This document shows, piece after piece, positions 8,266-17,010 of a stretch of DNA of 37,880 bases. The notes beneath the pieces were generated by a model, which had not been told where the DNA came from, searched no databases, and worked only from the letters and a program-made list of their open reading frames with translations. The stretch spans positions 1-37,880 of the forward strand of contig JARLGI010000091.1 of assembly GCA_031296115.1 (NCBI GenBank), written 5' to 3'. Both the position numbers and the translations under genes were made by a program. Within the stretch, counting starts at the first letter, position 1. Each line of letters starts with the position of its first letter. The stretch comes from Acidobacteriota bacterium (GTDB lineage Bacteria; Acidobacteriota; Terriglobia; Terriglobales; Acidobacteriaceae).

Positions 8266-9368
8266 TGAAATTGCGGATATCGGTTTTGCCCGGTGACGGC
8301 ATAGGACCGGAAGTCACGCGCCAGGCGGTCGCTGTTCTGCAGACCGTGTCGGATGTTTGCGGGTACGACTTCCGCTTCCTATCGCATCCGATTGGCGGAG
8401 CTGCCATCGAGCAGGACGGCACTCCCCTGCCCGAGGCAACGCTGGCGGCGTGCCTGGACTCGGACGCCGTGCTGCTGGGCGCCGTAGGATCGCCGAAGTT
8501 CGACCACTGCGTGGGGGACATGCGTCCCGAAGCAGGGTTGCTGGCGTTGCGGCGGGCGCTGGGAGGATACGCCAACCTGCGTCCAGTGAGGGCTTACAAA
8601 GCCACCCTTGATTGCTCTCCCCTGCACGAAGACGTAGTACGTGATGCGGACCTCCTGATCGTGCGGGAACTGCTGGGCGGACTTTATTTTGGGCAGCCGC
8701 GCGCGGTTGAAGCCGGCGGCCTCTCCGCGTTCAACACCATGCGCTACGACGTGTACGAGATTGAGCGGGTGGCGCATATAGCCTTCGAGGAAGCGAGCAG
8801 GCGGCGCAGGCTCGTAACGTCGGTGGATAAAGCGAACGTGCTCGAGACTTCGCAACTATGGCGGCGCACGGTCAGCCAGATCGCCAGGCAATATCCTGAC
8901 GTCCGGCTGGATCACGCTTACGTGGACTCGTTCGCCATGCAGTTGATGACGACGCCGTCGCGCTACGACGTCGTACTCACCGAAAACCTGTTCGGCGACA
9001 TCCTCTCCGACGAGGCTGCCGTGATTTGCGGCTCGCTAGGGATGCTGGCATCGGCGAGTATCGGCGGCCGGGTCGCGCTCTACGAACCAGTACACGGCTC
9101 GGCGCCCGATATCGCGGGGCGCGGCGTGGCGAATCCGATGGGAGCGATTCAAACGGCCGCCATGCTGCTGCGATACTCGGCAAACCTTTGCGAAGAGGCT
9201 GACCAGATCATCGCGTCGGTTGAGCGAACGCTCGCCAATGGATTCGTGACGCCCGACATGACCGGCCGCCGTAAGCGGGTTCCTTCCACCACCGAGGCGG
9301 TTGGCGAGTCCGTGGTGGAAACCGTCACCGATCTGCTACAACGGCAGATGGCTTTTCACGCAGTATAG
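8265..9368 (+). CDS. leuB: 3-isopropylmalate dehydrogenase
   Basis: Encodes 367 residues. The start ATG at 8265 shares its A with the leuA stop (TAATG), implying translational coupling; longer in-frame readings upstream only overlap leuA. LeuB oxidises and decarboxylates 3-isopropylmalate with NAD. The N-terminus (ISVLPGDGIGPEV) and conserved blocks DKANVLETSQLWR, YVDSFAMQLM, ENLFGDILSDEA and EPVHGSAPDIAG (metal, substrate and NAD binding) are all present. Length is normal. It is the second gene of the leuABCD operon. YVDSFAMQ in place of the commoner YVDAAAMQ is a mild variation next to the active site. Confidence 0.96.
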   Translation: MKLRISVLPGDGIGPEVTRQAVAVLQTVSDVCGYDFRFLSHPIGGAAIEQDGTPLPEATLAACLDSDAVLLGAVGSPKFDHCVGDMRPEAGLLALRRALGGYANLRPVRAYKATLDCSPLHEDVVRDADLLIVRELLGGLYFGQPRAVEAGGLSAFNTMRYDVYEIERVAHIAFEEASRRRRLVTSVDKANVLETSQLWRRTVSQIARQYPDVRLDHAYVDSFAMQLMTTPSRYDVVLTENLFGDILSDEAAVICGSLGMLASASIGGRVALYEPVHGSAPDIAGRGVANPMGAIQTAAMLLRYSANLCEEADQIIASVERTLANGFVTPDMTGRRKRVPSTTEAVGESVVETVTDLLQRQMAFHAV

Positions 9369-9377
9369 AGATTGCAG

Positions 9378-10796
9378 ATGTACAAACCGAAAACGCTGTT
9401 TGAGAAGGTCTGGGACTCGCACGTCGTGCTGGAGCGTGAAGGCGAGCCCACACTGCTCTACATCGACCTTCACCTCGTGCACGAAGTTACCTCGCCGCAA
9501 GCGTTCGAAGGCCTGCGGCTGGCAAACCGCACAGTCCGCCGTCCCGACCTCACCTTCGCCACCATCGACCACAATATCCCGACTACCTCCGACGAACGCT
9601 TCCACATCAAGGACCAGATTGCCGCGCAGCAGATCGCGACCTTGCGGCGTAATTGCGCGGGCGCTGGCATTCCCCTGTTCGATGTGGGCTCGGGCCGGCA
9701 GGGGATCGTGCATGTCATCGGGCCGGAACTGGGACTGACGCAGCCCGGCATGACCGTAGTTTGCGGCGACAGCCACACCAGCACGCATGGCGCCTTCGGG
9801 GCGCTTGCCTTCGGCGTAGGCACTTCTGAAGTCGAGCACGTGCTGGCGACACAATGCGTGTCGCAGAAGAAGCCGCGCAGCATGCGCATCGGGATCTCCG
9901 GCGCGCTGCCGGACGGAACCTCATCGAAGGATCTTATCCTTGAGATCATTCGGCGCTTGGGGACCGATGGCGGTACGGGACACGTCATCGAATACGCGGG
10001 TGAAGCTATCCGTGGCCTGACCATGGAAGAGCGCATGACGATGTGCAACATGAGCATCGAGTGCGGCGCCCGGGCGGGCATGGTAGCCCCAGACGAGACA
10101 ACCTTCGCGTATCTCGATGGCCGTCCGTACGCGCCTCCCGGAGAGGCGTGGGACAAGGCAATCGCTCGATGGCAGCCGCTGGCCACCGATGAAGGTGCTC
10201 ACTTCGACAAAGACATCACCATTGATGCCTCGCATCTAGCGCCGATCGTCACCTGGGGCACGAACCCGGGAATGTCGGCACCCATAACCGCCACCGTGCC
10301 GGGGCCCGACAACGCGCAGGATGAATCAGAACGCAACGCCATCCTCGCCGCTCTGGATTACATGGGGTTGCAACCGGGTACGCGCATCGAAGACATTGCG
10401 CTCGATCGCGTGTTTATTGGCTCCTGCACCAATGGCCGGCTGGAGGACCTGCGCTCAGCGGCAAAGGTCCTGCGTGGTTACAAAGTCCACAACCGTGTGA
10501 CGGTCTTGGTGGTTCCCGGTTCAGAAGCCGTGAAGCAGGCGGCGGAGCGTGAAGGGCTGGACAGCATCTTCACCGAAGCGGGCGCGCAGTGGAGAGAGCC
10601 CGGCTGCTCCATGTGTCTGGGAATGAATCCCGATATTCTCGCGCCCAAGCAGCGCTGCGCGTCTACCAGCAATCGCAACTTTGAGGGCCGCCAGGGCAGG
10701 GGCGCTCGGACCCACCTGGTCAGTCCTGCCGTTGCTGCGGCCGCCGCAGTAGCCGGACATTTTGTGGACGTCCGTGGGTGGGAATACAGGAAATAG
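9378..10796 (+). CDS. leuC: 3-isopropylmalate dehydratase large subunit
   Basis: Encodes 472 residues from ATG 9378 ([17 protein letters not shown]). A TTG six bases upstream is also in frame, but the ATG matches the usual family N-terminus. LeuC and LeuD form the aconitase-like isomerase that converts 2- to 3-isopropylmalate using a [4Fe-4S] cluster. The cluster cysteines are visible in [11 protein letters not shown] and in the [10 protein letters not shown] motif near the C-terminus. Other conserved elements are [20 protein letters not shown] and the [10 protein letters not shown] substrate loop. The leuB stop is 9 bp upstream and leuD begins 2 bp after this stop, so one transcript is very likely. 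Confidence 0.96.
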   Translation: MYKPKTLFEKVWDSHVVLEREGEPTLLYIDLHLVHEVTSPQAFEGLRLANRTVRRPDLTFATIDHNIPTTSDERFHIKDQIAAQQIATLRRNCAGAGIPLFDVGSGRQGIVHVIGPELGLTQPGMTVVCGDSHTSTHGAFGALAFGVGTSEVEHVLATQCVSQKKPRSMRIGISGALPDGTSSKDLILEIIRRLGTDGGTGHVIEYAGEAIRGLTMEERMTMCNMSIECGARAGMVAPDETTFAYLDGRPYAPPGEAWDKAIARWQPLATDEGAHFDKDITIDASHLAPIVTWGTNPGMSAPITATVPGPDNAQDESERNAILAALDYMGLQPGTRIEDIALDRVFIGSCTNGRLEDLRSAAKVLRGYKVHNRVTVLVVPGSEAVKQAAEREGLDSIFTEAGAQWREPGCSMCLGMNPDILAPKQRCASTSNRNFEGRQGRGARTHLVSPAVAAAAAVAGHFVDVRGWEYRK

Positions 10797-10798
10797 AA

Positions 10799-11431
10799 AT
10801 GGAGCCTTTCCGCTCACATCGTGGCATCGTGGCGCCGCTGCATCGGGAGAACATCGACACCGATCAGATTATCCCCAAGCAGCATCTGAAGCGCATCGAG
10901 CGCACCGGTTTCGGAACTTATCTCTTTTCCGATTGGCGCTACCACCCCGACGGGTCACCTCGCCACGATTTCGTCCTCAACCAGGAACACTACCGTTCGG
11001 CGACTATTCTGGTCGCCGGCAAGAACTTCGGTTGTGGCTCTTCGCGCGAACACGCGGCGTGGGCGCTGTCGGAGTTCGGCATCCGGGCTATCATCGCGCC
11101 GTCTTACGCTGACATCTTTCGCATCAACGCGGGCAACAACGGTCTATTGCTGATCGAAGCCGCGGGAACGACAGTGCAGCGTATTGCCGCGCAGGCCCAG
11201 GCTCGACCACCGTACGAGCTGACCATTGACCTTGAGAACCAGACGATTGCCGATGGAGATGGCCTGTCCGAGAGGTTTGAGATCGAACCCTTCCGCCGCC
11301 ACCGTTTGTTGCACGGGCTCGATGAAATTGGCATGACGCTAACTCACGAAGCGGAGATCGCTCGCTTTGAAGCGGCGGTCTTGCGATGCACACCCTCCCA
11401 GGGATACAGCAACCTTGGAACTGCAACCTAG
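10799..11431 (+). CDS. leuD: 3-isopropylmalate dehydratase small subunit
   Basis: Encodes 210 residues from ATG 10799, 2 bp after leuC; an in-frame GTG at 10778 inside leuC is less likely. It is the swivelling subunit that completes the LeuCD isomerase active site. Motifs seen are NIDTDQIIPKQHLK at the N-terminus and the substrate loop GKNFGCGSSREHAAWAL, followed by APSYADIFRINAGNNGLL. The length is normal for the E. coli-like LeuD. It is the last gene of leuABCD; its stop codon directly abuts the stop codon of the convergent small gene on the other strand. Confidence 0.96.
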   Translation: MEPFRSHRGIVAPLHRENIDTDQIIPKQHLKRIERTGFGTYLFSDWRYHPDGSPRHDFVLNQEHYRSATILVAGKNFGCGSSREHAAWALSEFGIRAIIAPSYADIFRINAGNNGLLLIEAAGTTVQRIAAQAQARPPYELTIDLENQTIADGDGLSERFEIEPFRRHRLLHGLDEIGMTLTHEAEIARFEAAVLRCTPSQGYSNLGTAT

Positions 11432-11614
11432 CTATTCTTCGTAGCAGGGCCCACCGCCGTGTCCCGCCATCTGATGGTCTTTGATGGTGAGGCTCAGCTT
11501 GTGATAGGCCCTCTCCAGAGATTCCCGCTCTGCCTGGGTCAGGTCCGGGTCTTCCAGCGATGTGACAATCTCGTCGAACTCCCCCTCAAGCTTCTCCAGT
11601 TCTTCGCAAAGCAT
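11432..11614 (-). CDS. small acidic protein, function unknown
   Basis: Encodes 60 residues beginning MLCEELEKLEGEFDEIV. A strong AGGAGGT seven bases before ATG 11614 decides this start over an ATG at 11632. The protein is acidic and predicted as a helical hairpin (LTQAERESLERAYHKLSLTI), with a C-terminal His/Gly/Cys tail (HQMAGHGGGPCYEE). The single Cys near each end might bind metal, but no known family is recognised. It lies convergent with leuD, stop to stop. Confidence 0.65.
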   Translation of the reverse strand: MLCEELEKLEGEFDEIVTSLEDPDLTQAERESLERAYHKLSLTIKDHQMAGHGGGPCYEE

Positions 11615-11679
11615 GGCAGACCTCCTAGTCACCTGCGCGATTTGCGCCTCGCAACGTTTTCGTTTCGGTCAGCAACGGC

Positions 11680-11713
11680 CCGGCGACCGGCATGACATTC
11701 GCGCGGTCGCCGG
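11680..11713. repeat. perfect 10-bp inverted repeat (hairpin)
   Basis: CCGGCGACCG (11680-11689) and CGGTCGCCGG (11704-11713) flank a 14-nt loop, between the 60-residue gene and the end of the KBL gene. There is no T-run on either side, so it is not a classical terminator. It may still end transcription of the minus-strand operon in a Rho-assisted way or stabilise a 3' end. Confidence 0.6.
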
Positions 11714-11767
11714 ACTTGGTATTAGGCCGGCCAGAGTCAGCAACCCTTTGTGGCAAGACAACGGCCG

Positions 11768-13015
11768 TCAGGCCCCGACCCTTGCCAGCAACTCCTTCTT
11801 TCCCAAACCCAGGACACCATGCTTCTCGCCAACCTTCTTAAAGGCCTCGATCGCGAAGTCGAGATGATGCTTCTCGTGGGCGGCGGAAAGCTGGGTGCGA
11901 ATACGCGCCTGTCCCTTGGGCACGACCGGGAAGAAGAAGCCAACCGCGTAGACGCCTTCGCTATACAGGTCGCGGGCAAAGTCCTGCGCCAGCTTGGCGT
12001 CGTACAGCATGACCGGCACGATGGGGCTTTCGCCTTCCTTGATGTCGAAGCCGGCACCCTTCAGCAGGCCGCGCCAGTATTTGGCGTTCCACTCCAGTTT
12101 GTCGCGGCGGTCGGTGGTGGCGGTAATCAGCTCCATCACCTTCAGTGCACCGGCGACAATCACCGGCGCAACGGAATTCGAGAACAGGAACGGGCGCGCA
12201 CGCTGGCGGCACATCTCCACCAGTTCGCGGCGTCCGCTGACGCAGCCGCCGGAAGCCCCGCCCAGCGCCTTGCCCAGCGTCGTGGTGATGACGTCAATCT
12301 TGCCCAAGACGCCGCAATGCTCCTGCGTCCCGCGCCCCGTCCGGCCGATGAAGCCGCTGGCGTGCGAATCGTCCAGAAACACCATGGCGTCGTACTTCTC
12401 CGCCAGCTCGACGATCTCATCCAGCTTGGCAATGTCGCCGTCCATGGAGAAGACGCCGTCAGTGATGATCATGCGCGAGCGCTTGTCCATGTGCTCCTGC
12501 AGCTTCTCCTCCAGGTGTCCCATGTCGGAGTGCTTGTAGGTGTCCTGCATCGCTCTGCACAGGCGCATGCCGTCCACGATGGAGGCGTGCACCAGCCGGT
12601 CGGCGATCATCACGTCCTGCTCATTGAGGCAGGCCTCGAAGAAGCCGGCATTGGCGTCCATGCACGAAGGAAACAGCAACGTGTCCTCGGTGCCGAGGAA
12701 TTCAGTGAGCCGGTTTTCGAGTTCGCGATGGATGTCCTGCGTGCCGCATATGAAGCGCACCGACGACATGCCATAGCCGCGGCTGTCCAGCCCGGCGTGG
12801 GCCGCGGCAATCACGTCCGGATGGCTGGAGAGGCCCAGGTAGTTGTTGGCGCAGATGTTGATGCACTTCTTGGTTTGCGAGCCGACGGGAAATTCCACCT
12901 CTATTTCCGACCACTGCGGCGAGTGGATATAACGCTCTTCCTTGAACAGACCGCCGGCCTTAATGGCTTCGATCTCGGTCTGGTAACGAGTGCGAACTGT
13001 GTTTATGAAGGCCAT
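11768..13015 (-). CDS. kbl: KBL-like alpha-oxoamine synthase (glycine C-acetyltransferase family)
   Basis: Encodes 415 residues; GAGGA lies about 6 nt before ATG 13015. This is a PLP fold-type I enzyme of the alpha-oxoamine synthase family, closest in look to 2-amino-3-ketobutyrate CoA ligase. The family joins an acyl thioester to an amino acid, usually glycine, with loss of CoA (and of CO2 in most members). Motifs: NNYLGLSSHP (57-66), GYGMSSVRFICGTQDIH (80-96), LDDSHASGF (214-222) and the PLP lysine K249 in TTTLGKALGGASGG. E. coli kbl pairs with tdh; here tdh is absent and the gene instead ends an operon with a free-standing acyl carrier protein, an acyl-activating ligase and AcpS. I infer that the acyl donor may be acyl-ACP rather than acyl-CoA. 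The amino-acid partner is unknown. Confidence 0.92.
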   Translation of the reverse strand: MAFINTVRTRYQTEIEAIKAGGLFKEERYIHSPQWSEIEVEFPVGSQTKKCINICANNYLGLSSHPDVIAAAHAGLDSRGYGMSSVRFICGTQDIHRELENRLTEFLGTEDTLLFPSCMDANAGFFEACLNEQDVMIADRLVHASIVDGMRLCRAMQDTYKHSDMGHLEEKLQEHMDKRSRMIITDGVFSMDGDIAKLDEIVELAEKYDAMVFLDDSHASGFIGRTGRGTQEHCGVLGKIDVITTTLGKALGGASGGCVSGRRELVEMCRQRARPFLFSNSVAPVIVAGALKVMELITATTDRRDKLEWNAKYWRGLLKGAGFDIKEGESPIVPVMLYDAKLAQDFARDLYSEGVYAVGFFFPVVPKGQARIRTQLSAAHEKHHLDFAIEAFKKVGEKHGVLGLGKKELLARVGA

Positions 13016-13118
13016 GTGTCCTCGCTATCTGCGATAGGAAAGCTTTGCGGCCAGCGCCTGGCGTCGAGACGGCAGGCACGGCAGGTTCAATTCGCACAAA
13101 TGCGCCGGGCAGTACCGC

Positions 13119-13385
13119 TTATGCGCCGACGGTTGCGGGCTTCTGAAAACGATGCACCAGCGCCACGATCCTCTGCACCGTGTCGAATGCGTCCGGCGTG
13201 GCATCGGCGTCGGGAATCTGTACCTGGTATTTCTTCTCCAGAAAGCGCTTGAGCGAGACCATCGAGAACGAATCTACGATGCCGCCCGAAATCAGCGGCG
13301 TGGTTTCGGTGACCTCACGCTCATCGCCTTCTTCCAGGTATTCCCGGACTACGTAGTCGTGAACTGCTTTGGTAATGTCATCCAT
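13119..13385 (-). CDS. free-standing acyl carrier protein
   Basis: Encodes 88 residues. The 4'-phosphopantetheine attachment Ser39 lies in GGIVDSFSMVSL, the usual Asp-Ser context at the start of helix II. The fold is the four-helix carrier type (acidic, PLISGGIVDS turn). It differs from the fatty-acid ACP (no DSLDTVEL), so it is more like carrier proteins of specialised pathways. It starts 21 bp after the ligase gene and ends 103 bp before the KBL gene. The operon also carries its own AcpS. I infer that it shuttles the acyl group from the ligase to the KBL-like synthase. Confidence 0.9.
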   Translation of the reverse strand: MDDITKAVHDYVVREYLEEGDEREVTETTPLISGGIVDSFSMVSLKRFLEKKYQVQIPDADATPDAFDTVQRIVALVHRFQKPATVGA

Positions 13386-13406
13386 GATTGATTCCCATCT
13401 GCTCCT

Positions 13407-15131
13407 TCAGTCATCCATGATTGTGGAAAGGTCGCCAACAGGTTCGTTGAACTCCTTGCAACGCAGAACGCGGCGAACAATTTTGCCGCTGCGTGTCTTG
13501 GGCAACGACTCAACGAACTCGATTTCCTGCGGCATGGCCAGCGGCGACAGCCGCTTGCGAATGTGGTTCATGATTTCTAGTTCCAAGTCGTCGCTCGGCT
13601 CGTAGCCCCGCTTGAGCGTCACGAAGGCCTTCACCACTTCCATATTCACCGGGTCAGGCTTGGCCACGGCGGCCGACTCATGCACCGCTGGGTGCTCCAG
13701 TAGCGCCGACTCAATCTCAAACGGGCCGACCAGGTGGCCGCCGGTGTTGATGACGTCGTCGTCGCGTCCCATGAACCAGTAGTAGCCATCGCTGTCGATG
13801 GAGGCGCGATCGCCGCACAGATACCAGCCGTTCTTGAACTTCGCCTTGTACCCCGCTTCATTGTGCCAATAGCCGCGGGCCTGCGACGGCCAGCCCGGCC
13901 GCAGCGCAACCAGCCCGGCGATGCCAGTCTCGGTGATCGGCTCGTAAGTCTTGGTATTGAGCGCGGTCGCGGTGATTCCCGGGAACGGCCGGCCCATCGA
14001 GCCTGGTTTTATCGGCATTCCGGGAAAGTTGGTGATCACGATGCAGCCGGTTTCGGTTTGCCAGAACGTGTCGTGGAAAGGCTTGCCGAACGCCTGCTCC
14101 GACCAGATCACCGCCTCGGCGTTGAGCGGCTCACCAACGCTGGCCAGATAGCGCAGGCTGGAGAGGTCGTGCCGTCGCACCACGTCGGTCCCTTCCTTCA
14201 TCAGCAGGCGGATGGCGGTGGGCGCGGAGTACCAAACCGTCACCCGCCGCTTCTGGAGGAAGCTGTACCAGCGCTCGGCATTGAAGCCGGAATCGAGCAC
14301 CACCTGGGTGGCGCCATTCGACCACGGCCCGATGATGCCGTAGGACGTGCCCGTTACCCAGCCCGGGTCGGCGTTGCACCAGTAGATGTCGTCGGGCTGC
14401 AAGTCCAGCGCCCATTTTGTGGTGAGGTACTGCGAGATGATCGAATAATGAACGTGCTGCGCGCCCTTGGGCTGCCCTGTAGTGCCTGAGGTGTAGTGCA
14501 GCAGCGAGGGCGACTCCGCCGTTGTGGGATATACGGGAAAGTCCTCGACCCGCGGCATTTGCTCCATGCGAAACGCCACTTCGCGCTCCTGCAGAGCGGA
14601 GTCGCCGGGGTCAACGATGATAATGTGACGCAGGTTGGGTAGCTGCTCGCGGATCTTACGTACCTTGTGAACGTGCTTCTTCTGCGTGATGATCGCGGTG
14701 GTCTCGGCGTTCTGCAGGCGCACCAGCAGGGATTCGTCACCAAAGGCCGAGAACAGCGGCTGTGCCACCGCTCCCGTCTTCAGGATGCCCAGCATCCCGA
14801 TGTACAGCTCGGGCACCCGGTCCATGAACAGGCAGACCCGTTCCCCGGGCTGGATGCCGAGCTCCCAGATGAATTGCGCGACCGTGTTGGACAGAACACG
14901 CAGGTCGTCGAAGGTAAAGCGCTCCTGGTTGCCCTGGTAATCCTCCCAGTAGAGCGCGACCTTGTCGGCGATGCCGATCCGGCACATGCGGTCGCTGCAC
15001 ATCCAACCGATGTTGATGGGGTCGCCGGGCTTGTAGCCCAACTCGCGCTCCGCCACCGACCAGTCGAAGTTTGCGGTCAATTCTTCGTAGGACTTTGCGA
15101 TGAGTTCATCGCACAGCACCGGATTGCTCAT
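13407..15131 (-). CDS. AMP-forming acyl ligase, acetyl-CoA synthetase-like (AcsA type)
   Basis: Encodes 574 residues. It belongs to the ANL adenylating superfamily. Motifs: the phosphate loop YTSGTTGQPKG, the FWQTETG substrate/ATP motif, the hinge region GDRASIDSDGYYWFMGRDDD and the catalytic lysine K550 in LPKTRSGKI. The Trp in FWQTETG matches the residue that restricts acetyl-CoA synthetase to acetate or propionate, so a short acyl substrate is likely. Length matches the shorter B. subtilis AcsA type rather than the ~650-residue Acs. Being placed directly before an ACP and behind AcpS, it may load the acyl group onto the carrier rather than (or besides) CoA; that is inference. Confidence 0.9.
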   Translation of the reverse strand: MSNPVLCDELIAKSYEELTANFDWSVAERELGYKPGDPINIGWMCSDRMCRIGIADKVALYWEDYQGNQERFTFDDLRVLSNTVAQFIWELGIQPGERVCLFMDRVPELYIGMLGILKTGAVAQPLFSAFGDESLLVRLQNAETTAIITQKKHVHKVRKIREQLPNLRHIIIVDPGDSALQEREVAFRMEQMPRVEDFPVYPTTAESPSLLHYTSGTTGQPKGAQHVHYSIISQYLTTKWALDLQPDDIYWCNADPGWVTGTSYGIIGPWSNGATQVVLDSGFNAERWYSFLQKRRVTVWYSAPTAIRLLMKEGTDVVRRHDLSSLRYLASVGEPLNAEAVIWSEQAFGKPFHDTFWQTETGCIVITNFPGMPIKPGSMGRPFPGITATALNTKTYEPITETGIAGLVALRPGWPSQARGYWHNEAGYKAKFKNGWYLCGDRASIDSDGYYWFMGRDDDVINTGGHLVGPFEIESALLEHPAVHESAAVAKPDPVNMEVVKAFVTLKRGYEPSDDLELEIMNHIRKRLSPLAMPQEIEFVESLPKTRSGKIVRRVLRCKEFNEPVGDLSTIMDD

Positions 15132-15159
15132 CTCGATATCCGATCTTGGCGCCTGTCGC

Positions 15160-15537
15160 TCAGCGTTCCAGAATGACCATGGCGCCAGTTTGTTTCTTTG
15201 CGGCTGCGATCGCCAGGTGGATGCGGCGCGTCTTCAACCGCCCGGCTTCCGGCCGCAGTCCTTCGTACAGCACAAGGCTGCAATGGTGGGCCGCGTCCAC
15301 CTTCAGCTCCGCCTGGCGAAACGCCGCCAGATTCCGCGGGGACACTCCCAGCGCCTTGAAGGCGGCCTCCTTCGCCGCGAAGCAGGCGGCGTAACGCCGG
15401 GCGGGTTGCTTCCCGGCATTGCAGTGGCATATTTCCTGGACCGTGAAGATTCCGTCGCCCGCCAGCCACTCACCACGCGCCAGCTCCGCCTCGACCCTGC
15501 TGTTCACGATGAGGTCAACTCCCAAACCTACAATCAC
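15160..15537 (-). CDS. acpS: holo-acyl-carrier-protein synthase
   Basis: Encodes 125 residues. I choose GTG at 15537, which gives the standard N-terminus MIVGLGVDLI and sits 8 nt after AAGG; a GTG nine bases earlier would be too close to that ribosome site. AcpS transfers phosphopantetheine from CoA to the carrier serine. The two signatures are present: GVDLI with the Mg-binding Asp, and RYAACFAAKEAAFKALG with the catalytic Glu/Lys. It starts the operon acpS-ligase-ACP-KBL (28 bp to the next gene), so it probably primes the ACP made from the same transcript. It could also be the cell's general AcpS, as no other is seen in the window. Confidence 0.88.
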   Translation of the reverse strand: MIVGLGVDLIVNSRVEAELARGEWLAGDGIFTVQEICHCNAGKQPARRYAACFAAKEAAFKALGVSPRNLAAFRQAELKVDAAHHCSLVLYEGLRPEAGRLKTRRIHLAIAAAKKQTGAMVILER

Positions 15538-15970
15538 AAGGACCACCTTCAGACTCTGACCCGGATTGTGGCGCCCGCTGCACTACATTGAGGATTGCAG
15601 TCGCCGAACTGCCAACGGTCGCGAGGATACACTTCGGCGGAATTCTGCTCAGCGGCGAGGAATCACTTGCCAGCAGAAGAATGATGACGGCTGCGCGGCG
15701 GAGTTGCGAACCTTGCACAGCGCACCTCTTATGAAGACGGATAAAAGGCAACTACCCGCATTGCCATTCTGCGGTTGGCAGGCCATAAAGTCGGTGACCG
15801 CTGTCACCTCGTACCGTGATTAGCAGGCCTGTAAGGAAGGCCGGAAATTCGTCGTTTTCAGCCTCCGGTACTGGCATCTCCCCAGCAAACATGAATTGAC
15901 TAGGAGGATTTCCGGAATCGAAGTAGAATCCACGCGAATCCATCTCGGGCGAGAATCAATGGAGAGCGCC
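15538..15970. other. divergent intergenic region between acpS operon and Crp-type regulator
   Basis: No gene is supported. It should carry the promoters of both neighbours. A small hairpin GGCCT-gtaagga-AGGCC (15824-15840) is seen, as is an AGGAGG at 15902-15907 that does not precede a usable start codon. Nothing else is recognised. Confidence 0.5.
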
Positions 15971-16663
15971 ATGACTGCCTCCGAGGTTGCTGCGACGCTG
16001 AGGGACCTGAAACCGCGGTTCCTAGAAGGACTGGCGCGGCCCGCGATTGAAACAATCGTAGCCGCCGCCACCCAGCGGCGCTTTATGGCCCACTCCATCA
16101 TGACCAACCAGGGCCATCCTGCCACCAGCCTGTTTCTGCTGATAAGCGGCCGCGCCCGCAGCTTCTACATGACGCAAGGCGGCCAGACGACCTTCATGCA
16201 CTGGCTCCCGGCCGGCGAGATGTTCGGCGGCATGGCGCTCTTGTCCAGACCGAATGGCTATCTCGTCAGCACGGAGGCAGTCCGCAACAGCTACGCTCTG
16301 GTCTGGGACCGCGCCACCATCCGAAGCCTGGCCGAACGCCACCCCAGGTTGCTGGAGAATGCCTTGGCGATCGCATCGGACTACATGAACGGCTACCTCG
16401 CCATGCATGTGTCACTCACCTGTCACACGGCGCGGCAACGCCTGGCGGAAGTGCTGTTGAACCTGACCAGCGGTATCGGGCACCGGGTCGCGGGAGGAGT
16501 CGAACTCAATATCAGGAACGAGGACCTGGCAACCGCGGCCAACGTAACTCCATTTACGGCAAGCCGGCTGCTGAGCGAGTGGCAGCGCGCCGGCATGGTG
16601 ACCAAGAGTCGCGGCAAGGTCTTGATTCGCGAACCGGAACAGCTCCTGCTGCACCAGATCTGA
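15971..16663 (+). CDS. Crp/Fnr-family transcriptional regulator
   Basis: Encodes 230 residues from ATG 15971 (GGAG six bases upstream); ATG 15959 is an alternative adding four residues. The N-terminal cyclic-nucleotide-binding-like jelly roll covers about residues 10-130 (SLFLLISGRARSFY; LPAGEMFGGMALL), then a long dimer helix, and a C-terminal Crp-type winged helix (about 160-225; IRNEDLATAANVTPFTASRL). It lacks an N-terminal cysteine cluster, so it is not an oxygen-sensing Fnr with an Fe-S centre. GEMFGGMALL departs from the cAMP-binding RxGE pattern, so the ligand may not be cAMP. It is divergent from the acpS-ligase-ACP-KBL operon and could regulate it. Confidence 0.9.
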   Translation: MTASEVAATLRDLKPRFLEGLARPAIETIVAAATQRRFMAHSIMTNQGHPATSLFLLISGRARSFYMTQGGQTTFMHWLPAGEMFGGMALLSRPNGYLVSTEAVRNSYALVWDRATIRSLAERHPRLLENALAIASDYMNGYLAMHVSLTCHTARQRLAEVLLNLTSGIGHRVAGGVELNIRNEDLATAANVTPFTASRLLSEWQRAGMVTKSRGKVLIREPEQLLLHQI

Positions 16664-16817
16664 CACCGCCCTCCTTGCTCCTGAGCAACCACAGGTTTGT
16701 CTGCGGACAACGACGACACCCCCTTCCCTGTCATGCTTACTTCAGCGAAGGTCGGCATCGCTGAGGACGCAGACCGATTTCCCCCAGAGGTCGCTTACCT
16801 CGCTGCCGATAAGCATG

Positions 16818-16854
16818 AGCGGGCCGTCTCCTCCTTTTGGCGGTCCGCTTTTTT
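16818..16854 (+). terminator. Rho-independent terminator
   Basis: AGCGGGCCG (16818-16826) pairs with CGGTCCGCT (16841-16849), with one G-U pair, and is followed by a run of T. It lies about 155 bp after the Crp-type gene and would end that transcript or a small RNA starting after it. Confidence 0.8.
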
Positions 16855-16900
16855 CGTCCTCGGCTACTTGCGTGAACTCTTCCGTGACTGATTGCCCGCG

Positions 16901-17010
16901 GGCAAGGACAAACTTGCTGCCTGGCAAGGACAGACTTGTCGGCCAGCAATGATAAGCTTGCTGTCCGGCAACGACAGACTTGCTGCCAAACAACGACACC
17001 TTATGCCCGT
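16901..17010. repeat. 22-bp tandem repeat, four good units plus one degenerate
   Basis: Units start at 16901, 16923, 16945, 16967 and (degenerate) 16989, exactly 22 bp apart. The shared pattern is (G/A)GCAA-GACA-ACTTG-type: CAAGGACAAACTTG, CAAGGACAGACTTG, CAATGATAAGCTTG, CAACGACAGACTTG. Each holds a loose dyad CAA-N8-TTG. Because 22 is not a multiple of three the array is not coding. Spacing of about two helical turns suits a row of protein sites on one face. Confidence 0.8.

Noticed and set aside
11750..13252. A 500-codon open frame on the plus strand opposite the KBL and ACP genes
   Set aside because: It is antisense to two well-conserved genes, shows no recognisable domains, and arises from the high-GC codon pattern of the true strand.
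16901..17010. CRISPR array
   Set aside because: The 22-bp units are contiguous with no unique spacers, and there are no cas genes.
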